DNA from: Pararhizobium sp.
Lineage (GTDB): Bacteria > Pseudomonadota > Alphaproteobacteria > Rhizobiales > Rhizobiaceae
Direction of reading: 5' to 3'
Length of the DNA: 64,000 nucleotides
Assembly (NCBI GenBank): GCA_017794825.1
Contig: CP051237.1
Span: 62,001-126,000, forward strand
Part shown: piece after piece, positions 8,067 to 17,403 of the stretch
Numbering within the stretch: position 1 is the stretch's first letter
Layout of the letters: each line of letters starts with the position of its first letter
Program-made: the position numbers and the translations under genes
Notes under the pieces: generated by a model
Told to the model about the DNA's origin: nothing
The model's database searches: none
What the model saw: only the letters and a program-made list of their open reading frames with translations

Positions 8067-9248
8067 TCAGAACTTGATATCCGACACTTTCTCGGCGGAA
8101 AAGCTGCCGATCGCCTTGTGCTTGCCGTTCTCGATTTCGAGCATGGTCATCGGCCGCCCGGTGTTGATGTGAATGTCCGGCGAAAACGACGTTTCACCGA
8201 CCAGCAAAGGTTCGTCGGAAAACTTGTCGAGTTCGGCGCGGACTGCATCCGTATCGAAGCTGTTGGCGCGCTTTACTGCTTCGGCCCAAGCCTCGATGAC
8301 GGAGTAGCCTGTCATGGAATGCGCAGTCACCGGCAATTCGCCGTACTTCTCTTTGAACTTCGTCACGAAGGCATTGACCTCCGGGTCCGGGTCGTCGCCG
8401 AAAATGCTGCCATAGGTCGCGACATAGAAGTTCGAAAGATCGGGAACCGCTTCCAGCCAGTAGCTGCCGTCCATGGACTCGCCCGCGAGCATCGGCTCGT
8501 CTATGCCGGCGGCGCGAATCTGACGGACGTAGGACCCGCCGTTGATAGCGCCGCAGAACATGATCACGTCGATGTCGTCATGGGACTTGATGCGGGTAAT
8601 TTGTGGCGCGATCGATGTATCGTTGCCGGCATTGTAAGCATCGACGTCGACAATACCTTCGGCGCCGGCCAGTTCCGCGAAGCGCTCCTGAAAGGAGTTG
8701 CAAAGGGATTTGTTGTACTCCACCTGCAGGTCATTGAGCACGAAAGCCTTGCGGAAGCCGAGTTCATTGTAGGCGAATTCCGCCAACAGGGCGCCTTGCG
8801 CAATGCTGGCCGTCGCCATCGTATAGGCATTGTTTCCGATACCCTGGGCCCCGAATTTCGGATCGGCGGCGCAGGAGGAGAATGCGATCTTGTTCTGGGC
8901 CTGAGCCACCAGCGCTGCCGGCGCTCCAAAATCGAAGTCGCAGGTCACCATGACCATGGTTGCGCCCTTGCCAAGGACGTCCGTGGCGGCGTTGGCCCCC
9001 TCGCCAGGATCCGATTTTGTATCGGCTTCAACGCTGACGATCTTTTTTCCCAGCAAGCCGCCTTCGGCGTTGATATTGTCGATGGCGAGCAGGGCCGCCT
9101 TGCGCGGACCATCGTCATAGGGGGCGACGAAGCCCGAAAGCGCAACCGGAAAACCGACGGTTACCGTATCATCTGTCGCATGCGCCATGCCCGGTGCAGC
9201 AAACAAGGCAGTGGACACAATCATTGTCTTGTACAAGTCTTTCATCAT
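8067..9248 (-). CDS. ABC transporter substrate-binding protein (Liv/urea/amide type)
   Basis: This 393-residue periplasmic binding protein of the peripheral-binding-protein fold (LivK-like) captures the solute for the LivGFHM importer. A signal peptide is visible (MMKDLYKTMIVSTALF, then cleavage near AHA/TDD), and the mature protein begins with the typical VTVGFPVALSG strand. The start was placed at the first ATG of an ATGATG pair preceded by GGAGAGACA; the open frame extends upstream into hyuB but lacks a signal there. It sits between hyuB and livG, which ties the transported compound to the HyuAB reaction. Confidence 0.92.
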   Translation of the reverse strand: MMKDLYKTMIVSTALFAAPGMAHATDDTVTVGFPVALSGFVAPYDDGPRKAALLAIDNINAEGGLLGKKIVSVEADTKSDPGEGANAATDVLGKGATMVMVTCDFDFGAPAALVAQAQNKIAFSSCAADPKFGAQGIGNNAYTMATASIAQGALLAEFAYNELGFRKAFVLNDLQVEYNKSLCNSFQERFAELAGAEGIVDVDAYNAGNDTSIAPQITRIKSHDDIDVIMFCGAINGGSYVRQIRAAGIDEPMLAGESMDGSYWLEAVPDLSNFYVATYGSIFGDDPDPEVNAFVTKFKEKYGELPVTAHSMTGYSVIEAWAEAVKRANSFDTDAVRAELDKFSDEPLLVGETSFSPDIHINTGRPMTMLEIENGKHKAIGSFSAEKVSDIKF

Positions 9249-9292
9249 TGTCTCTCCATGGTTCTGGCGACGCTTTCCACACGTCAATATTA

Positions 9293-11044
9293 TCAGGCCG
9301 CAAAATCGGACCTGAGCCTGGAAGTTGCTTCCATGTCGGGTCGCCCGTTTGCGTCGAGCCTTACCTTGTAGATTTGCTCGGCGCGTTCGGGCGTAATCCA
9401 TCCTTCCGCCACATCCCTGGCCACTGCCTCGGGCTCACGCTCCTGCGGTGGTCCGTATCCGCCGCCGCCGCAGGAAATTGAAAGGATCAGTTCTCCGTCG
9501 TTCAGCGTTACCTGGGCGCAGCCTTCCAGTTGTTCGCGGCCGCCATCCGGCAGCAGGCGGAACTGGTTCGACCCCATGGCCTGATGACCTTCGCGCACGC
9601 CTTTGGCGGGGTTGTGCATTCCGTCGCTGACATAGCCCACCGAAAGGTCACATCCGACCGGGCCAAATTCGACCGCAATCGAAGGCGCTCCCTTGAACTT
9701 TCCGGCGCCTTCGCTGTCCGGCACCAGCTTTCTGGATCTCACCCAAAGCGGTTGCCGCTGCTCATCGAGCTCGACGCTGTCGAGACTGCAGAACCCAGCG
9801 TTCCCCACATGTCCGACGGTCACCCAGGCATCGGTCGTCGGAGCCCCGGCGCCACCGGTCATGCCGAGAAAAACCTGATTGATGAAGGGTTTGCCATCGC
9901 GCGGACTGATTCCGGAAATGACGCCGACAGCGGGTGGTATGACGGCCCCGCACTCGGCCATTCCGGACCCTTCCGCGATGTCGGCGATGGCGCATTGCAC
10001 GGGATTCGCCACACGGTCGGCGACATTGGTTGTCGCCACCGACGTCGATGTGGGATGGCGCGGAATGCCGACGACACAGTTTTCACGCAGTCTGATATCC
10101 AGCCGCCGAAAGCTGCCGGCGTTTTTCGGCACTGTATGATCGATGGAATTGAAGATGCCCACCATCGCCGCCGTTCTGGAACAGGCTTCGGACAGATTGA
10201 GACCGCATGGCAGGCAATCCATATTGTCGGTCAGGTCCACGCGAATGCGCGCGTCATCAGGATCGATTTCGACATCGACGTTTACGAGAATGCCATCTTC
10301 AGGCGTGCCGGGAAAATGATCGTGCGTGCTCGACCGACGGGCCTTGCCGGCGGGCAGCGAACTGACGGCGTCGATCATGCGCCGTTCCGAATAGTCGAAC
10401 CATTCGGATGCAAATTCCGTCAGCGTGTCCCAGCCGACCTCATTCGCCATCGCCGTGATTTCCTGCTCGCCGATGCGCGCCGAACCAAGCGCGGCGAGGA
10501 AATCCCCCCACCACTGGTCAGGCACGCGTATGCGCATGCGGCACATCCGGACGAAATCTTCGTTCGTTTCATAGTTTTCCTGCACCTTTACGGACGGGAA
10601 GATCAGCGCTCCTTCCTCGTAAACATCGACTGCCGACCCGTGGTAAGTGGTTGGTATGGAATTGCCGATATCGGCCTGATGGGCTTTCGCAAGCACCGTG
10701 AAACGATGCCTGCCCTCGTCATCCATGACCGGGACAAGGATCGTGTGGTCGGCGGCATGGCTGCAACCGTGATAGGGCGAGTTGTTAAGATAGGCGTCGC
10801 CGCGCTTCAGTCCAGTCGACAGTTCCACCATGTGGCGCGCCATGATGTCGGGACCCGATAGGACATGGATCGGGAGCCCTTCGTTGGCGACCAGCAGATC
10901 GCCTTCCGCCGTTGTGATGCAGCACGAAAAATCACGGGCGATGTTGAGAACCCCGGAGCGACCTGTCCGCAGCAAGGTATTGGCCATACTTTGCGCGACA
11001 CCCTCAAAGCGATGGTTTAGCAGCGACAGCTTTACCGGATTCAT
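9293..11044 (-). CDS. hyuB: Hydantoinase B/oxoprolinase family subunit
   Basis: This 583-residue protein is the HyuB-type subunit of an ATP-dependent hydantoinase, oxoprolinase or acetone/acetophenone carboxylase-like enzyme. Family landmarks include GDAYLNNSPYHGCSHAAD near residue 90-110, DLTDNMDCLPCGLN, and the C-terminal ISCGGGGYGPPQERE. The length (about 580) is that of the B subunit. It follows hyuA by 18 nt and precedes the binding-protein gene by 44 nt. Known members open cyclic amides such as N-methylhydantoin or 5-oxoproline using ATP; the actual substrate here is not known. Confidence 0.92.
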   Translation of the reverse strand: MNPVKLSLLNHRFEGVAQSMANTLLRTGRSGVLNIARDFSCCITTAEGDLLVANEGLPIHVLSGPDIMARHMVELSTGLKRGDAYLNNSPYHGCSHAADHTILVPVMDDEGRHRFTVLAKAHQADIGNSIPTTYHGSAVDVYEEGALIFPSVKVQENYETNEDFVRMCRMRIRVPDQWWGDFLAALGSARIGEQEITAMANEVGWDTLTEFASEWFDYSERRMIDAVSSLPAGKARRSSTHDHFPGTPEDGILVNVDVEIDPDDARIRVDLTDNMDCLPCGLNLSEACSRTAAMVGIFNSIDHTVPKNAGSFRRLDIRLRENCVVGIPRHPTSTSVATTNVADRVANPVQCAIADIAEGSGMAECGAVIPPAVGVISGISPRDGKPFINQVFLGMTGGAGAPTTDAWVTVGHVGNAGFCSLDSVELDEQRQPLWVRSRKLVPDSEGAGKFKGAPSIAVEFGPVGCDLSVGYVSDGMHNPAKGVREGHQAMGSNQFRLLPDGGREQLEGCAQVTLNDGELILSISCGGGGYGPPQEREPEAVARDVAEGWITPERAEQIYKVRLDANGRPDMEATSRLRSDFAA

Positions 11045-11062
11045 AGTTCGCTTCTCCTTGCC

Positions 11063-13123
11063 TCAGACGTCGATAACAAGCGTACCCGTGGGCTTGCGCC
11101 TGGCGATAGCGCCCGGGTCGACAACAATGGTCGTGAATGAATTTTCAATGATTGCAGGCCCCTTGATCTCGACGCCGGGCTCGATGGATCCGAATGGAAA
11201 GACCTTTGATTCAATCCATCCAGTATCGCCGAAATAGGTCTTTCGGGACCGCGGTTCACCGCTCTCTTCGTTGCTTGCAAGACGCAGCGCCGGAGTCTCC
11301 GAGAAGCTGCAGCTCACCTGAGCGGTCCAGCCGATGATCTCGATCGGTGAGGCCGGATCGGAAAACGAGAAAAGCGCCTTGTGGGCGGCATGGAAATCTT
11401 CGATGAAGCCATCGACATCGGCTTGCGTCGCCAGCGAATTGCCACGTAGCGGCACCTCGATGTCCCAGACCTGGGTCGCGTAGCGAGCGCTGACGCGGAA
11501 TTCCGTTCGCGAGCCGAAGGAATTGGCGCCGGGGCCCTCTGCAAACTCACGACAGCGCTCGCCAAGACCGTCGAGCACCTTTTGAGATCCTTCGTGGTTG
11601 AAATCCGCTGTCGTGGCGAAGAAAGCGCCGTAGTACTCTGCCTTGAGGTCCGACATCAGCGCTCCGGCCGCCGACAGGGCTGCGCCTACTTCCGGAATGA
11701 CGAGTTGGCGGCATCCGAGCCGCCGGGCGATCCGGACGGAATTCAGGCCCGCCGCGCCGCCGCCGCCAACCAGAACGACCTCCTGCGGATCAATGCCCTG
11801 GTTTACCGTGATGTCGTTAATCGCCTGGACCATGCTTTCCGTAGCGATCGTGATGATCGCGTCAGAGGCGGATGCGACATCAAGACCGAGCGGTTCGGCA
11901 ACAACCGTCCTGATGGCGTTTTCCGCCGCGTCCAGATCGAGCGACATGGATCCGCCGAGAAAGAAATCAGGATCGATGTGGCCTAGCATCAAAGATGCGT
12001 CGGTGACCGTCGGCTGCGTTCCGCCTTTGCCGTAGGCGACCGGCCCGGGATCCGAGCCGGCGCTTTGCGGCCCCACATGCAGGAGACCGCCGCTGTCGAT
12101 CCAGGCGATCGATCCTCCTCCGGCGCCGACGCTTCTGACGTCTATCCACGGAAGTCCGATCATGATGCCGCGATAGCGCGGCCCGATCCAGGTTTCCCGC
12201 GAGGTCGGGATGCGGCCATTTCGCACGATCGACACGTCATAGGTCGTGCCGCCGGTATCGGCTATGATCGCGTCCGAAATCCCGCTGTCCTGTCCGGCGA
12301 AAAAACGGCCGGCGACAGGCGCCATCGACGGCCCTGAATTGACGATGTGGATTGGAGCCTCGGCGGCGTCTGCCGCATCGATGACGCCAGCCTGCGAGGT
12401 CAATACCAGGGTACGGCCGTTGAAACCGGCGTCGCGCAAACGCCCCTCGAGCGACCGCATGTATCTCCCCATCATCGGCTTGAGCGATGCGTCGACCACG
12501 ACCGAGGATGCACGGCGGAATTCACGAATTGCAGGATTGAGGCGATGCGACAGCGTGTAAGGAACGTCGGGAAGATGTTCCTCGAGCAGCGCCGCCACCT
12601 GCTCTTCGTGATCGGAGTTGGCTATCGACCAGAGCAGGCAGACGCCGACGGCTTCCACCTGCTTTTCCTTCAATGCTTCGATGATGTTTAAAACTGAATC
12701 TGTGTCCAGTGGCTTAATGACGGAACCGTCCGCATAGATCCGTTCCGGAACCTCGAAGGTCAGCCTGCGGGGGACATAGGGTTCCGGGAATTTCTGCGTG
12801 AAGTTGAACGTGTCGGCGCGGCCGCCTTCACGCAGGACAAGCATATCGCCGTGTCCTTCGGTGGTGATGAACGCCGTTTTCGCAGTCCGTCCCGTAATAA
12901 TGGCGTTGATGGCGTGTGTTGTGCCGTGAATGAGAATGCCGCCTCGGGACAACAAATCCTCCCGCGGCATGCCGAACGCTTCGGCCGCGACGCCCAGCGC
13001 ATCAAGAACGCCGGCAACCGGATCTTCCGGCGTCGTGCGCGCCTTAAACATGGAACAGCTTCCGTCGTCGTTCTCGACGACGAGATCGGTGAAAGTTCCG
13101 CCGGTATCAACTGCAAATCGCAT
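11063..13123 (-). CDS. hyuA: Hydantoinase A/oxoprolinase family subunit
   Basis: This 686-residue subunit binds and uses ATP in the HyuAB enzyme. The ASKHA-type phosphate-binding loop DTGGTFTDLV is at residues 6-15, and a second one (IIADTGGTTYDVSIV) occurs at mid-protein, as in all HyuA/oxoprolinase A proteins. VLVGGGGAAGLNSVRIA marks the later adenosine-binding region. The start was chosen at MRFAVDTGGTF, where the family begins; the longer frame has 11 extra residues overlapping the aminotransferase stop. It is co-transcribed with hyuB and the aminotransferase gene. Confidence 0.93.
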   Translation of the reverse strand: MRFAVDTGGTFTDLVVENDDGSCSMFKARTTPEDPVAGVLDALGVAAEAFGMPREDLLSRGGILIHGTTHAINAIITGRTAKTAFITTEGHGDMLVLREGGRADTFNFTQKFPEPYVPRRLTFEVPERIYADGSVIKPLDTDSVLNIIEALKEKQVEAVGVCLLWSIANSDHEEQVAALLEEHLPDVPYTLSHRLNPAIREFRRASSVVVDASLKPMMGRYMRSLEGRLRDAGFNGRTLVLTSQAGVIDAADAAEAPIHIVNSGPSMAPVAGRFFAGQDSGISDAIIADTGGTTYDVSIVRNGRIPTSRETWIGPRYRGIMIGLPWIDVRSVGAGGGSIAWIDSGGLLHVGPQSAGSDPGPVAYGKGGTQPTVTDASLMLGHIDPDFFLGGSMSLDLDAAENAIRTVVAEPLGLDVASASDAIITIATESMVQAINDITVNQGIDPQEVVLVGGGGAAGLNSVRIARRLGCRQLVIPEVGAALSAAGALMSDLKAEYYGAFFATTADFNHEGSQKVLDGLGERCREFAEGPGANSFGSRTEFRVSARYATQVWDIEVPLRGNSLATQADVDGFIEDFHAAHKALFSFSDPASPIEIIGWTAQVSCSFSETPALRLASNEESGEPRSRKTYFGDTGWIESKVFPFGSIEPGVEIKGPAIIENSFTTIVVDPGAIARRKPTGTLVIDV

Positions 13124-13145
13124 CTTCGTCCGTATCCAGTATCTT

Positions 13146-14501
13146 CTAGGGTGCAATCCTGGTTTCTATGCCGAGTGCATCGCGCCAGCGCGTCGACCGA
13201 GCGCGCATGGCGTCCAGAAACGTCTCGACTTCCGCGTCTCCGATCGGCAGCGACAATGCGATCAGACCGCGACGCGCGAGGTACACGCCGTCCTCGAGAA
13301 GATCGAGGAATACGAGTTCGCGTATGGCAGGATCACATGCCGCCAGATCATCCGGACTGTTCGGCGTGTCAGGCGTCGGATGCAGGCCGATGAGCGAGCC
13401 GAGACCGGTCGCAACAAACGGCAGACCCGTTTCGCGAAACAGCCGATTAAGAGCCTCCCGCAGCGCGTCTCCGCGCGCGTTCAGCGCTTGCGCGGCCTCC
13501 GGCGTATAGACCTCGCTCAGCGCGGCGACGCCGGCGGCCATGGTCAGTACATTGTTGTTGAACGTGCCGGCGTGCGGCAGCGCTCCCGAACGGGCGGGAT
13601 CGAACAGGTCCATGATTTCTGAGCGACCGCCAAAAGCCCCGAAGGACATGCCTCCACCGATATATTTGCCCAGTGTCGTCAGATCGGGGCGTATATCAAG
13701 TTGCTGCTGGCGGCCGCCGGGAGACAATCTGGACGTCATGACTTCGTCGAAGATCAGGAGGGAACCTGTAGCGGTCGTTTTACTGCGCAGCATCGCAAGA
13801 AATTCCGGATCCCCTGGAATGCAGCCCGCCGAGCCCTGCATCGGCTCTACCAGCACTGCAGCCAGATCATCTCCTTGCTGGCGGATCAGCTTCTGCGTTT
13901 CCTCGATGCCGTTGAAAGGCGCTATCACGAACTGATGCGGCACGTTCACCGGAGAGCCGCCGCCGCCGCCGAAAGTCAACAGACTGCCGTGATAGGCGCC
14001 GTCGAAGACGATGATCTTTTCCCGCTTTGTAAAGGCCTTCGCCAACGCGATCGCCAGCAGATTGGCTTCCGTGCCCGAATTGGCGAAGCGCACGCGCTCG
14101 ATCGAGGGAAATCGCGAACATACGAGATCGCCGAGCCGGGCCTCCAGGGGACCGTGACCTCCGAGATTGATGCCGTTGCTCATTGCGTCGATGACGGCTT
14201 GCCTAATCACCGGGTCCGAATGGCCAAAGATGCCGGCAGTGAATTCTCCAAGAAAATCGAGGTAACGATGACCGTCAGCGTCTTCCAGCCAGCACCCCTC
14301 GCCGCTAACAAAGGTAAGTGGAAAGGGATCGTAATAGAGCACCGTCCTGGTATTCCCGCCTGGCAGGAACCGCGAAGCCCTTTCGTGCAGCTTTAGGCTT
14401 TCCGGGTTTCTGTCGATGAACTTCTGCCGCGCATCGACCAGAGCTTCGTCGAGAGCCGAATAATTCGGAATTTTGTGACCGGCGGTTGGGTCGGACGACA
14501 T
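13146..14501 (-). CDS. Class III aminotransferase (glutamate-1-semialdehyde 2,1-aminomutase-like)
   Basis: This 451-residue PLP-dependent enzyme has the NSGTEA phosphate-binding motif (141-146), the D252-E253 pair that contacts the pyridine ring, and the Schiff-base lysine K279 in TTLGKYIGGG. The overall sequence resembles the GSA aminomutase-like branch. Biosynthetic HemL is unlikely because the gene sits in a catabolic operon between TRAP permease and hyuA; a transamination or racemisation/aminomutase step on an amino acid is more plausible. The start was set at MSSDPTAG, preceded by GAGGTAATTTGC. Confidence 0.88.
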   Translation of the reverse strand: MSSDPTAGHKIPNYSALDEALVDARQKFIDRNPESLKLHERASRFLPGGNTRTVLYYDPFPLTFVSGEGCWLEDADGHRYLDFLGEFTAGIFGHSDPVIRQAVIDAMSNGINLGGHGPLEARLGDLVCSRFPSIERVRFANSGTEANLLAIALAKAFTKREKIIVFDGAYHGSLLTFGGGGGSPVNVPHQFVIAPFNGIEETQKLIRQQGDDLAAVLVEPMQGSAGCIPGDPEFLAMLRSKTTATGSLLIFDEVMTSRLSPGGRQQQLDIRPDLTTLGKYIGGGMSFGAFGGRSEIMDLFDPARSGALPHAGTFNNNVLTMAAGVAALSEVYTPEAAQALNARGDALREALNRLFRETGLPFVATGLGSLIGLHPTPDTPNSPDDLAACDPAIRELVFLDLLEDGVYLARRGLIALSLPIGDAEVETFLDAMRARSTRWRDALGIETRIAP

Positions 14502-14511
14502 GCAAATTACC

Positions 14512-15819
14512 TCAATCGAACAAAAGGTTTGGGAGCCATGTGGCCGTCTGTGGAACAAGCATGACGATCAGCAGGACCAGCACTTTGAGTGACAGGAAAG
14601 GCGCGATGGACCGGTATATGTCGAGCATCGTGATGCCCGGCGGCGCGACGGCCTTCAGATAGAACAAGGCGAAGCCGTAGGGCGGCGTTTGAACGGCAAT
14701 CCCCATGTTGAGGATCATCAGAATTCCGAACCAGATCGGATCGTAGCCCAACGCAACCGCAATCGGCGTGTAGAGCGGCGCGCAAACGATGACGATGATC
14801 ATCTCGTCGATAATCAGTCCGAGAAGAATCATCGACAACTGCATGGTCAGGATAATGGCGAAGGGCGGAAGGTCCGACTCGACTGTGAACCGGGTGAGCA
14901 TGCGCCCAGCCCCCATCAACAGGTGGAAACTCGAGAAGACAGCCGCGCCAAGCACGATCCAGGCGACGACCGTCGTAAGCTGACCGGCCTCGAGGCTCGC
15001 CTCCTTCAGAACACGCCACGTCAACTGACCGTAGGCCAGAGCCACCAGCAATGCTCCGACCGCTCCCATGCCGCCGGCTTCTGTCGGGGTGGCCACGCCC
15101 AGCAGAATGGTGCCGAGCGTGCACAATATGAGCAGGAAGGCGACGCCGCCGTCGCGAACGGCGAGCGCCTTGTCCTTGCGGGACGGCCGGATATCGATTG
15201 CCGGACCCGCTTCCGGATTTCTCCAGCAGACGAATACGACATAGGCCACGAACAGCACGATCAGGATAAATGCGGGAATGAGGGCGCCGGCAAAGAGCTT
15301 TCCGATCGAGGTGTTCGTTGTGGCGCCGAAAATGATCATCGGAACGCTAGGTGGAATCAGGATGCCCAGGCTTCCCGCCGCCATCACGACGCCGAGCGCA
15401 AGGCGCCGGTCGTAACCACGTTGCAGCATCGGCTGCAGTGCGACTGAACCGGCGGTCATGATGCCTGCGCCGATGATGCCGACCATGGCGCCGATCATGC
15501 TGCACACCCCGATGACGCCGATCGCAAGGCCGCCTCTCATCCGTCCCGACAGAACATAGGCGGCGTGGAACATCGATTCGCCCAGCCCCGAGCGCACCAG
15601 CATCTGACCCATGAAGATGAAAAGCGGAATCGACAGCAGGATGAAGTTCGTAACCGAGTTCAAACCGGTGCTCGGTATCAGCTTGTAGGCCTGCGGTCCC
15701 CAGGTGAACGTGGCGAAGCCCATTGCGACAGCCCCGAGGCCGAAGCCCACCGGGACACCGAGAGCAAACACGACCAGAACACTCGCAAACAGAAGGATCG
15801 TGAGAACCTCGATACTCAT
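14512..15819 (-). CDS. TRAP transporter large permease (DctM-like)
   Basis: This 435-residue protein is the 12-helix large membrane subunit of a tripartite ATP-independent periplasmic transporter, driven by a sodium or proton gradient. Family sequences such as GVPVGFGLGAV near the N-terminus and SLGILIPPSVPMIIFG at mid-protein are clear. Its ATG overlaps the stop of the small permease gene (ATGA), fixing the start. Together with the two upstream genes it forms a complete TRAP system inside the 14-gene operon; TRAP systems usually carry organic acids. Confidence 0.93.
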   Translation of the reverse strand: MSIEVLTILLFASVLVVFALGVPVGFGLGAVAMGFATFTWGPQAYKLIPSTGLNSVTNFILLSIPLFIFMGQMLVRSGLGESMFHAAYVLSGRMRGGLAIGVIGVCSMIGAMVGIIGAGIMTAGSVALQPMLQRGYDRRLALGVVMAAGSLGILIPPSVPMIIFGATTNTSIGKLFAGALIPAFILIVLFVAYVVFVCWRNPEAGPAIDIRPSRKDKALAVRDGGVAFLLILCTLGTILLGVATPTEAGGMGAVGALLVALAYGQLTWRVLKEASLEAGQLTTVVAWIVLGAAVFSSFHLLMGAGRMLTRFTVESDLPPFAIILTMQLSMILLGLIIDEMIIVIVCAPLYTPIAVALGYDPIWFGILMILNMGIAVQTPPYGFALFYLKAVAPPGITMLDIYRSIAPFLSLKVLVLLIVMLVPQTATWLPNLLFD

Positions 15820-16322
15820 TGCTCGGAGGCTCCGTCGGCAAGAATTGTCACCGCCTTGATCATGTTCGACAGCAGTTGCACCAGGATCGCCGCGGCGCCA
15901 AACACGATCGGGGCCAGGAACAGGATGAGCGGGGGAGCCCATTCGGTCGGTCGGCGCGACCCCGTCTCGAGAGCATCGAGCGCAATCAGGCCGACCTGCC
16001 AGACCACGAGCGCCATGAAGAACGCGATGATCGGCGCCCCGACGATATCGAGAATCGCGCGCCCCTTGTCAGAAAAGCGGGAATAGAAGATGTCCACCCT
16101 GATATGCGAGTCGCGTTTCATGGCGAACGCGCCGCCAAGCATTCCGACCCATGCATAAATCATGAGCGCACTGTCATAGACCCAGATGGTCGGCGCAGAG
16201 AAAAGATATCTCGCCACGACCTCGATGGCTATGACCAGGACCATGACCGGCATGAGCAGCGTGAGCAGGCGTCCACTCAACTCACTCAGCCGGTCTATGG
16301 TCCGCGCCAGGGAGGACAGCAT
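15816..16322 (-). CDS. TRAP transporter small permease (DctQ-like)
   Basis: This 168-residue, four-helix membrane protein links the binding protein to the large permease of the TRAP transporter. Hydrophobic segments and the central VVARYLFSAPTIWVYDSALM region are typical of DctQ. The ATG was preferred over the GTG one codon upstream because AGGCGAG lies at the better distance. It starts 16 nt after the binding-protein gene ends and overlaps the large permease by 4 nt. Confidence 0.9.
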   Translation of the reverse strand: MLSSLARTIDRLSELSGRLLTLLMPVMVLVIAIEVVARYLFSAPTIWVYDSALMIYAWVGMLGGAFAMKRDSHIRVDIFYSRFSDKGRAILDIVGAPIIAFFMALVVWQVGLIALDALETGSRRPTEWAPPLILFLAPIVFGAAAILVQLLSNMIKAVTILADGASEQ

Positions 16323-16338
16323 CACGATCTCGCCTGCC

Positions 16339-17361
16339 TCAAGCCCCTATCGCAGCGAGATAGTCACGCTGGACATCGATCAGTTTCTTCGAAAACGGAT
16401 CGGCTTCCGCATACTCTTCCCACACCGCGGCCGCCGCCTTTTTCCATTCCTGCCGGTCTGCATCTGAGGGCGGCTCGGTGAAGGAAGCGCCTGCGGCCTC
16501 CATTTCCGCGACCGCGCCGGCCACTGTCGTGATTGAGAGCCCGACATGCCCGAAACAATGCTCGACCTGTGCCACCTGAAGCAGCGACTGAAGGTCCGCC
16601 GGCAGCGATTCGAAAGCCTGCCGGTTGACGATCGTCGGCGCAACCTGGGCCCCTGAAAGCGGCACTGGATAGAGATACTTGGCCTGCTCGTACCATTTGC
16701 CGTCGCGATAATCGATGAGGTTGGAACTTGCACAGCCGTCAATCACACCGGTCGCAAGACTCGTATAGACTTCCGAAAAGGCCATCGTCACCGGAGCGAC
16801 GCCGAGCTGACGCATCTGGTTGCCATAGGCTCCCGGCGAACGCAGCTTCATACCCTTCAGATCCGAAAGCGCATTGATCGGTTCCTTGGTGAGCACATAA
16901 ACGCCCGGCTGTATGCACGGCCCGAGGTGAACCAGCCCCTGGCTGCCATAAGCTTCATTGAGAACCGGCGCCCATCCGCCCATCGAAAACAGCGTGTAAA
17001 GCTGGTCATAGCGCTCCGGACCACCGGGCAGTCCGAGTTCGACGACGCCGGACGGCATTTCCCCGGCATGCAGGGCCATGTACGGCGAACCCATTTCGAC
17101 GAGGCCGCTTTTGGCCGCGGCGAAGACCTCCGTCGCGCCGACGCCTTCCCCGTCATACACGACGTCGATGACGAGTCGGCCGCCTGATGCTGATTCAACG
17201 CGTTTTGCAAATGCGTCATAGGCGACGCCAAACGAAACGCCGCGGGGATACAATGTCGCCATGCGCCAGCGAAAAGTCTGCTGAGCGATGGCTGGCGCCG
17301 CCAGCGCAGCGCCGGCGGCCGCGCCGGCGACAGTCATTCCAAGGAAATTGCGTCTGTTCAT
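16339..17361 (-). CDS. TRAP transporter substrate-binding protein (DctP family, Tat-exported)
   Basis: This 340-residue periplasmic binding protein has a twin-arginine signal (NRRNFLG followed by an alanine-rich stretch ending near AIAQ). The mature start (TFRWRMATLYPRGVSFG) and the Tat signal resemble the TRAP subgroup that binds 2-oxo acids, although the ligand cannot be fixed from sequence alone. It is the first transporter gene after the BKACE gene and precedes its two permease genes. Substrates handled by BKACE enzymes are beta-keto acids, which suits an organic-acid transporter. Confidence 0.92.
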   Translation of the reverse strand: MNRRNFLGMTVAGAAAGAALAAPAIAQQTFRWRMATLYPRGVSFGVAYDAFAKRVESASGGRLVIDVVYDGEGVGATEVFAAAKSGLVEMGSPYMALHAGEMPSGVVELGLPGGPERYDQLYTLFSMGGWAPVLNEAYGSQGLVHLGPCIQPGVYVLTKEPINALSDLKGMKLRSPGAYGNQMRQLGVAPVTMAFSEVYTSLATGVIDGCASSNLIDYRDGKWYEQAKYLYPVPLSGAQVAPTIVNRQAFESLPADLQSLLQVAQVEHCFGHVGLSITTVAGAVAEMEAAGASFTEPPSDADRQEWKKAAAAVWEEYAEADPFSKKLIDVQRDYLAAIGA

Positions 17362-17403
17362 GATCCAACTCCTTTGCTGAGTGATTGAAAAGATCGAGAT
17401 TCT

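Noticed and set aside
8118..10861. Long plus-strand open frames opposite the binding-protein and hyuB genes (417 and 443 codons)
   Set aside because: They are antisense to clearly recognisable genes, their translations resemble no family, and they arise from the GC-rich codon pattern.
13146..14501. Biosynthetic HemL (glutamate-1-semialdehyde aminomutase)
   Set aside because: Alphaproteobacteria normally make 5-aminolevulinate by the Shemin route, and the gene is embedded in a catabolic operon.
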